From Nitrososphaerota archaeon (GTDB lineage: Archaea; Thermoproteota; Nitrososphaeria; Conexivisphaerales; Conexivisphaeraceae): a DNA stretch of 64,000 bases. How positions within the stretch are numbered: the stretch's first letter is position 1; each line of letters starts with the position of its first letter. The position numbers and the translations under genes were made by a program. Under the pieces are notes generated by a model that saw only the letters and a list, made by a program, of their open reading frames with translations, was not told the DNA's origin and made no database searches. The DNA is taken from positions 62,001 through 126,000 of the forward strand of contig WALT01000010.1 in NCBI GenBank assembly GCA_015522695.1, read 5' to 3'. Shown here piece by piece: positions 59,148 to 64,000 of the stretch.

Positions 59148-59687
59148 CTATTCCACCGGCTCGAACTCGTAGATGAGATAGTTCTCGGGTTGCCTTCTCA
59201 CGACCTTTAGCTTCACCTTCATCCCGACCCTCAATTTCTTCGGGTCCCCATCGACCCATGCCAGAACGTTGATCCCTTCCGGCATCCTGGCTATTCCCAC
59301 GGTGTAGTCCTGATAGTGGGAAAAGCTCATGGGCTTTACATTTATCACGGTGAACGTGAGCAACTGGCCCACATCAGAGAGCTCGATCCATTCCACGTCC
59401 TCTGATCCACATCTGGAACAGAAGTCTTGAGGAGGGAAGTACAGCTCGCCGCATCTCCTGCACCTCGTCGCCATTATCCTGCCATCTGCCAGGCCCTCAA
59501 AGAACCTACGTGTCTTCTCCACGCTCACCGTGTATTTCAATCGCAGCTCCCTTTGATCATACCATGTTGCAGCCCCTGTCTTGGCATCGGGAACTATCGG
59601 TAAGCCCACGCTCCCCTTCACCTCCTTCACGAAGGCCTCAGCCTGTTTCAGCGCTGCCTCTATCTCATCCCTCTGGGTCTTGTTCAT
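59148..59687 (-). CDS. DUF35 zinc-ribbon/OB-fold partner of thiolase
   Basis: A 179-aa DUF35 protein. An N-terminal helix precedes a rubredoxin-like zinc ribbon (TRCRRCGELYFPPQDFCSRCGSEDVEW, four Cys) and an OB fold (GQLLTFTVINV, YTVGIARMPEGINVLAWVDG). In archaea such proteins bridge thiolases and acyl-CoA-binding partners and channel intermediates. The ATG overlaps the thiolase stop (ATGA), so the two subunits are co-translated. Confidence 0.9.
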   Translation of the reverse strand: MNKTQRDEIEAALKQAEAFVKEVKGSVGLPIVPDAKTGAATWYDQRELRLKYTVSVEKTRRFFEGLADGRIMATRCRRCGELYFPPQDFCSRCGSEDVEWIELSDVGQLLTFTVINVKPMSFSHYQDYTVGIARMPEGINVLAWVDGDPKKLRVGMKVKLKVVRRQPENYLIYEFEPVE

Positions 59688-60880
59688 GCTTCCACTTCCT
59701 TGTGTAGGGAAAGGACGGTCACATATGCATAGTGACCTGTGCCCCCGACGTTGTGTGCCAATGCCACGCCCCTCCGTATATCGGCCTGACGCTCACCTCC
59801 AACCTTGCCCAGGAGTTGATGATGGAGCTCTGCGATCATCGACTGGCCTGTCGCACCGATAGGATGGCCCTTAGCCTTTAAGCCTCCGCTTAAATTCACC
59901 GGTATCGAACCTTCTTTATACGTTTCTCCTTCCTTCAACAACTTCAGCCCTTCACCCCTTTTAGCGAACCCCAGGTCTTCATAGGCCAGTATCTCCGCTA
60001 TCGTGAAGCAATCATGGACCTCAGCGACGTCTATGCTTTTCACAGGGTTTCCTGGATCTATCCCGGCCTTCGAGTATGCCGACCGCGTCGCTACAACCGA
60101 GGCATCTAAACTGGTAAAGTCCTGCCGTTTACTCATGTTCGACGTCCCGGTTGCCGATCCTATACCGAGTATCCACGTGGCCTCCCTACCGTGCTTCCTT
60201 ATGTAATCCTCGCTGGCCAAGATGACTGCTGCTGCACCATCTGTTATCGGGCTACAATCGTAGAGCTTGAGGGGCCATGCTATATAGGGCGACCTCATAC
60301 ACCTCTCCACGTTTATCTCATTTCTGAACTGTGCCCTCTCGTTTCTAGCGGCGTAATAATGGTTTTTAACTGCAACCTCGCACAGATCCTCCTCCTTCAC
60401 ACCGTACTTGGCCATGTATGCTGTAGCATAAAGTGCATAATAGCCCGGGAATGTAAGACCGAAGTTCTCGAACTCCCACATGTAATTACCGGCCCTGCCT
60501 ATGAACTCGACCACTAAGGGAGTCGGTGATTCCTTCATCTTCTCAACGCCTATCGCTGTCGCTACTTCCGCCTGTCCAGCTGCTATGATGTCATGTGCCA
60601 ATTTCACGGCGGCACTACCGGATGCACATGCAGCCTCTACCCTCACGGAGCCCTTAGGTCTGAGGCCCATGGCCTCGGACACGACGACCGCGGGGAGGGG
60701 TTCACTGCTCCATGCCCCCACATTCGAGACGACCGTGAACTCTATCTCATCCTTGTCGATACTGGCCTCCTGGAGCGCCTCTCGAAAGGCTTCCCATGTC
60801 AGTTCCGCGAGGTTTACATCCTGCCGATCGCCGAATTTAGAGTATGCTGCACCTATAATTCCAACCCTTCTAGACGACAT
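59684..60880 (-). CDS. Thiolase, archaeal SCP-x-like type
   Basis: A 398-aa thiolase-fold enzyme for CoA-dependent chain cleavage (or acetoacetyl-CoA formation). The nucleophile is Cys85 in EAACASGSAAV; the His motif is NLSGGLKAKGHPIGATG, and the second-Cys position of classical thiolases is replaced by HNVGGTGHYAYV, as in the SCP-x-type group. It is paired with DUF35 and divergent from an SCP2 protein, so the three parts of an SCP-x-like system are encoded separately. The ATG is 27 bases from a symmetrical TATA element. Confidence 0.9.
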   Translation of the reverse strand: MSSRRVGIIGAAYSKFGDRQDVNLAELTWEAFREALQEASIDKDEIEFTVVSNVGAWSSEPLPAVVVSEAMGLRPKGSVRVEAACASGSAAVKLAHDIIAAGQAEVATAIGVEKMKESPTPLVVEFIGRAGNYMWEFENFGLTFPGYYALYATAYMAKYGVKEEDLCEVAVKNHYYAARNERAQFRNEINVERCMRSPYIAWPLKLYDCSPITDGAAAVILASEDYIRKHGREATWILGIGSATGTSNMSKRQDFTSLDASVVATRSAYSKAGIDPGNPVKSIDVAEVHDCFTIAEILAYEDLGFAKRGEGLKLLKEGETYKEGSIPVNLSGGLKAKGHPIGATGQSMIAELHHQLLGKVGGERQADIRRGVALAHNVGGTGHYAYVTVLSLHKEVEA

Positions 60881-60901
60881 CGGATTATTTGGGCGGTGTA
60901 G

Positions 60902-60911
60902 TTTATATAAA
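60902..60911. promoter_or_regulatory. Symmetrical TATA element shared by thiolase and SCP2 genes
   Basis: TTTATATAAA is a perfect palindrome. Its centre is 27 bases from the thiolase ATG (60880, minus) and 28 bases from the SCP2 ATG (60935, plus). One TBP site could thus serve both leaderless transcripts and co-regulate the two genes. Confidence 0.6.
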
Positions 60912-60934
60912 AATAGCGTTCTAGAGATGACGGG

Positions 60935-61267
60935 ATGGATGAAACGATAAAATCGAGGTTTCTTGCCGTCTACGAAAAGGCGAAGGTGAAAATAGGTGAT
61001 GAAATCAAGACCTGGAATAAGGCATTTCAGTTCTCAATAGATGGCGACGAATTCTACGTCGAGTTCAAAGATGGGGAACTTGTGATTTCGGAGGGCAAGC
61101 ATTCCAGGCCAACGGCCACCCTGATCATGTCCAAGGAAGTGTTGGAACAACTCCTTGAAGGGAAATTGGATGCGATGACGGCGTTCCTGAGGGGTAAGAT
61201 GAAGATAACGGGCAATGTCCTCGATACAGCGATGCTCAGGAAGATGCTCGAAGCAGTCAGGGCCTAG
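60935..61267 (+). CDS. SCP2 sterol/lipid-carrier domain protein
   Basis: A 110-aa stand-alone SCP2 domain: WNKAFQFSIDGDEFYVEFKDG, RPTATLIMSKEVLEQLLEGKLDAMTAFLRGKMKITGNV is the typical core. SCP2 proteins carry acyl-CoAs or other lipids in a hydrophobic tunnel. Its position back to back with thiolase suggests it carries substrates for beta-oxidation. It is the only plus-strand gene of the catabolic island, and its end overlaps convergent livM by 11 bases. Confidence 0.88.
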   Translation: MDETIKSRFLAVYEKAKVKIGDEIKTWNKAFQFSIDGDEFYVEFKDGELVISEGKHSRPTATLIMSKEVLEQLLEGKLDAMTAFLRGKMKITGNVLDTAMLRKMLEAVRA

Positions 61268-62231
61268 ATCCTCCTCTTTTTTTCATCGATTCGGATATCT
61301 GTCGTGCGACATCTATCAGTCCACCTCTGTAAAAATAGAATATCAGGAAGACTATCGTCGCATATATGAACAGCCTGGCCTTCAACAATATCTCTATCCT
61401 GAGCGATTCCTCTATCCCCTTTATGAGATAAGCACCTATCACCGGGCCGAATATCGTGCCCCTGCCTATCAGGAAGGACATTATGAGCGGATAGCTTGCG
61501 TTGTCGAGTCCATAGATCGTAGGGTTTACGACGCCGGATAGAAATACTATGAAGCTCCCCGAGAGGCCGGCCACATATGCGCTCACTATGAGTCCATACA
61601 TCTTATACTTAGTCACATCGATGCCTGCAGCCCTCGCAGCGACCTCATCCTCCCTTATGGCCTGGAGCATAAGCCCATATCTGGATTTGACTATCGCCAA
61701 TGTGACGGCCAAGGCGAACACCAATAGAACGAATGACATGTTAAATTCCAATAATCTCTTGATGACCATATCGCTGCTGAGGAAAGGTATCCCGAAGAGG
61801 CCATCATGCCCCCCGAGCCAAGGTGTCGCATCCGTTATCTTCGCTGCCACGAGGATCAAGAGGAACGTCAGCAGGGCGAAGAAATGTCCTCGAAGCCTCA
61901 AGCTCGGCAGCCCTACAGCCAACGTTATCACGATCGCCACCAATGGTCCCAGGAATATTGCCGCTATCGGTGGTATCCCATAATTGAGCGCCATCAGGGC
62001 AGCTGAATATCCTGCGACGCCCATGAAGAACGAATGACCGAGGCTCAATAGGCCCAGATAACCGAATAGGAAGTCCCAGCTTATCGCCAGCACTGCATAA
62101 GTGTTCATTATCGTGAGCAGGTACATCAAGTATTCTGCATGTATAGCTTGAGGTAGCAGCCAGTCGAATATCAGCACGAGTGCCCCTATAAGCCTGATCT
62201 TCCTCTTGGTCAAGTAGTAGATGATGGCCAA
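61257..62231 (-). CDS. livM: Branched-chain amino acid-type ABC transporter permease LivM
   Basis: A 324-aa inner-membrane permease with about nine hydrophobic segments. Family blocks are LLSLGHSFFMGVAGYSAAL, LPSLRLRGHFFALLTF, GRYGL-like SRYGLMLQAIREDEVAARAAGID (contact with the ATPase) and GRGTIFGPVIGAYLIKGIEE. The start is TTG at 62231, seven bases after livH. The strongly basic C-terminus (ESMKKRGGSRP) is cytoplasmic. Confidence 0.92.
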   Translation of the reverse strand: MAIIYYLTKRKIRLIGALVLIFDWLLPQAIHAEYLMYLLTIMNTYAVLAISWDFLFGYLGLLSLGHSFFMGVAGYSAALMALNYGIPPIAAIFLGPLVAIVITLAVGLPSLRLRGHFFALLTFLLILVAAKITDATPWLGGHDGLFGIPFLSSDMVIKRLLEFNMSFVLLVFALAVTLAIVKSRYGLMLQAIREDEVAARAAGIDVTKYKMYGLIVSAYVAGLSGSFIVFLSGVVNPTIYGLDNASYPLIMSFLIGRGTIFGPVIGAYLIKGIEESLRIEILLKARLFIYATIVFLIFYFYRGGLIDVARQISESMKKRGGSRP

Positions 62232-62237
62232 CGGGTA

Positions 62238-63119
62238 TCACACCTCCCTGCTTCTGCCGAATATCCCCTGTGGCCTGAACCAGAGCACGAGCACGACTGC
62301 TATCATCGATGCTGCACCGGCAAGCAATGGAGATACGAAGTTCAGCACCGCCACCTCCACATATCCTATGATGAACGATGCGAGAAGGGCACCACGGAAG
62401 TCCCCCAGACCACCTAACACGACTATCGCGAAGGCATACGTTAGGACATCCCAGCCCATGAACGGGGTTATGTGCTCGACAGGTGAGACGAGGGCTCCAG
62501 CTATCCCCGATAACATGACGGAGAGGCCTATAGCGTACGCCATGATGCTATCCGGCTTGACGCCCATCAGGAGGGAGGCCATGGGATCCTGCGCCACAGC
62601 CCTTATGGCCATGCCGAGCTTGCTACGATAGATGAGCCACCAAAGCATGACCAGTAATGCAAAGGACGTCACGACGGCTAGCGTCTGTTGATTGAAGACG
62701 GACACGCCGAACAGGGACGTCGAGCCCCCGATGTGCATCGGTATCGACCAAGAGAAGTCCGTGAACATCCATCGAATGAAGCTCTGAAGCATCAGGGCCA
62801 AGAGGAACGACGCCAGAAGGAAGTCAAGCGGAGCTTCCCTCATCCTCCTGTTCACCCCATAATAGTAACCGATCCCTATCAGGAAGAGGGCGGCAGCGCC
62901 TATCAGTGTAGAGAGATACACGCTCAAATTGAGGAGTTTAACCGATAACACGTAGATGATATATCCCATCAACATGTACCAGGCACCATAAGCTACATCG
63001 ATAACCTTCGCCACACCGAAGATCAAAGAGAAGCCCTCGGATATCAGAGCGAGTATTATCGATTCCGTAAAACCGTAGATCAACACCACCGTTATCAGAG
63101 TGGAGGTTATCTCTATCAA
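62238..63119 (-). CDS. livH: Branched-chain amino acid-type ABC transporter permease LivH
   Basis: A 293-aa permease with about eight hydrophobic segments. GFSLIFGVAKVIDVAYGAWYMLMGY, SKLGMAIRAVAQDPMASLLMGVKPD and VVLGGLGDFRGALLASFIIGYVE are typical LivH blocks. The TTG at 63119 is about 30 bases from GATATATT, so livH may have a promoter of its own as well as being read from livK upstream, 40 bases away. Confidence 0.92.
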   Translation of the reverse strand: MIEITSTLITVVLIYGFTESIILALISEGFSLIFGVAKVIDVAYGAWYMLMGYIIYVLSVKLLNLSVYLSTLIGAAALFLIGIGYYYGVNRRMREAPLDFLLASFLLALMLQSFIRWMFTDFSWSIPMHIGGSTSLFGVSVFNQQTLAVVTSFALLVMLWWLIYRSKLGMAIRAVAQDPMASLLMGVKPDSIMAYAIGLSVMLSGIAGALVSPVEHITPFMGWDVLTYAFAIVVLGGLGDFRGALLASFIIGYVEVAVLNFVSPLLAGAASMIAVVLVLWFRPQGIFGRSREV

Positions 63120-63159
63120 CTCTAAACCAAAAAAGTTATGGGGAATATATCGGTTGCGT

Positions 63160-64000
63160 TCAGGGCATGACTAAATTATACACGACCTTGGGATTTCCGG
63201 CGCTCCACACATCCACTAATTTCCCATTTTGCCACTGGCCGAAGTACCAGTATATCTTCGGTTCAGCGAATTCCAAGCCGTGGAATCTGGTGAACTTGAT
63301 CGGACCTATCACACCCTCGTAATCCGTTTGTTCCAACGCTTTAACCAGCTTGTCGGCATTCCAAGTTCCTGCCTTCTCTAGAGCTATCTTGAGAATGTAC
63401 ATACCATCGTATATATCGTATGCCGCCGTGTTCGGCGTGTCATGATATTTAGCCTTGAACCTGTCATAGAACTCAGCGGTCTTCTGTATGGGCCAATCCT
63501 TGGGTAGCCTTATGCTCGCAGGCCACCATATGCTACTCTGTGCTTTACCTGTAGTCTGGTCCCAGAACCAGCTGAATCCTCCCAGCAGACCAGGACCCCA
63601 TACTATCGGCTTTTTATATGGCGACCAGTCATAGTCCTGCCATTGCTTGACGAAGGCTACACCAGGAGCTCCGCTGAACAGGAACAGTATTTGGCCTACG
63701 CCTGCTGCTTTGGCTTTAGCTAAATAGCTGGAGAAATCGGCCTCCGTAGTCGGATAGAGATCCATGTACGGTATATCGAAGCCGAACTTCGTCTGTAGCG
63801 CTTTGACGTAACTCGAGTTTCCTACCGGTCTACCCACTATTTTCACTGTCCATAGGGCGTTCTCCGCCAGTATCGCCATCCTACTCATGTTGGGATATTC
63901 GGGATGTGTTTTACTGAACGACCTCAAAGCCATCGGAAATAGGACCATGTACGGCTTGAACACGCTGCCGTTTGCGAACAGATGGAAGTAGTATTTATAG
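63160..64000 (-). CDS. livK: Branched-chain amino acid-type ABC transporter substrate-binding protein (5' truncated)
   Basis: This is the C-terminal ~280 residues of a periplasmic-binding-type (peripla_BP_6) protein; the frame continues past the window end, so start and signal peptide are missing. SRMAILAENALWTVKIV, YPTTEADFSSYLAKAKAAG and FSGAPGVAFVKQWQDYDW follow the family, and TAAYDIYDGMYILKIALEKAG matches its hinge helix. It ends in a tryptophan/tyrosine-rich lobe (FAEPKIYWYFGQW). The ligand class cannot be told, but relatives bind amino acids, short amides, aromatic acids or fatty acids. Confidence 0.88.
   Translation of the reverse strand, partial: YKYYFHLFANGSVFKPYMVLFPMALRSFSKTHPEYPNMSRMAILAENALWTVKIVGRPVGNSSYVKALQTKFGFDIPYMDLYPTTEADFSSYLAKAKAAGVGQILFLFSGAPGVAFVKQWQDYDWSPYKKPIVWGPGLLGGFSWFWDQTTGKAQSSIWWPASIRLPKDWPIQKTAEFYDRFKAKYHDTPNTAAYDIYDGMYILKIALEKAGTWNADKLVKALEQTDYEGVIGPIKFTRFHGLEFAEPKIYWYFGQWQNGKLVDVWSAGNPKVVYNLVMP

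Noticed and set aside
1-64000. CRISPR arrays, tRNA or rRNA genes, insertion sequences
   Set aside because: No repeat-spacer pattern, no tRNA-like cloverleaf with TTCRA-type arm, no rRNA sequence and no transposase or terminal repeats were recognised on reading both strands. A tRNAscan or ISfinder run would be decisive.

Overview
The window is a piece of an archaeal chromosome. The markers are archaeal ribosomal protein S25e, deoxyhypusine synthase, archaeal-type cofactor-independent phosphoglycerate mutase, an XPB helicase/Bax1 nuclease pair, the GatCAB amidotransferase, two coenzyme F420 biosynthesis genes, a double-domain KaiC-like ATPase, and TATA boxes lying 24-31 bases upstream of start codons, the spacing of leaderless transcripts. 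S25e together with the mixture of crenarchaeal and thaumarchaeal-like features suggests a thermophilic member of the TACK group (for example an Aigarchaeota-, Korarchaeota- or Bathyarchaeota-like lineage). The exact lineage cannot be fixed from the sequence alone. TTG starts are very common, and genes are often joined by 4-base TTGA/ATGA overlaps or 11-base overlaps. No rRNA, tRNA, CRISPR array or transposase was recognised. The first and last genes are cut by the window ends.

Region 1 (1-31.5 kb) is mostly informational and housekeeping. It runs NfeD (partial), XPB-Bax1, a KaiC-like ATPase facing an AbrB-PhoU regulator, the Mrp Fe-S carrier, cofE and cofD. Next comes a compact minus-strand operon encoding a 71-residue protein, an E2-like protein and a JAMM-protease/E1 fusion, that is, a putative ubiquitin-like conjugation/deconjugation module. 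After it lie two tandem DUF131 membrane proteins, deoxyhypusine synthase, a GalT-like protein, a GH57-like protein that has lost its catalytic residues, phosphoglycerate mutase, a LysA-like decarboxylase, a cyclophilin-fold protein, purA-purB-rpS25e, a purine phosphoribosyltransferase, aspS-gatC-gatA, a radical SAM protein, gatB, a methyltransferase, a degenerate NnrD-like kinase fold, YjbQ and an F420-dependent LLM oxidoreductase.

Region 2 (31.5-39.8 kb) holds a COG1032-type radical SAM protein, an ICC-like phosphoesterase overlapping a membrane-anchored subtilase, nicotinate phosphoribosyltransferase, a PAC2 protein and an unrecognised protein. It also has the two longest gene-poor gaps outside 11.0-11.6 kb.

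Region 3 (39.8-64 kb) is a catabolic island lying almost wholly on the minus strand. From the window end inwards it encodes a branched-chain amino acid-type ABC transporter (livK, livH, livM), an SCP2 protein (plus strand), thiolase with its DUF35 partner, acyl-CoA dehydrogenase, a fused hydroxyacyl-CoA dehydrogenase/enoyl-CoA hydratase, two acyl-CoA ligases flanking livG-livF, a three-subunit molybdenum hydroxylase, EtfB-EtfA with a membrane Fe-S/cytochrome b-like quinone reductase, and a four-subunit flavoprotein dehydrogenase with the gene order of the dye-linked L-proline dehydrogenase of Thermococcales. Read together, the island imports a carboxylic acid, activates it to a CoA thioester, beta-oxidises it and passes the electrons through ETF to the membrane quinone pool. 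The true substrates are not visible in the sequence.

The most unusual element is the 71-aa/E2/JAMM-E1 operon at 9.1-11.0 kb. Other points of interest are lost catalytic residues in the GH57-like and NnrD-like proteins, an abnormal cysteine pattern in the molybdenum hydroxylase 2Fe-2S subunit, and symmetrical TATA elements that appear to drive two divergent genes each.
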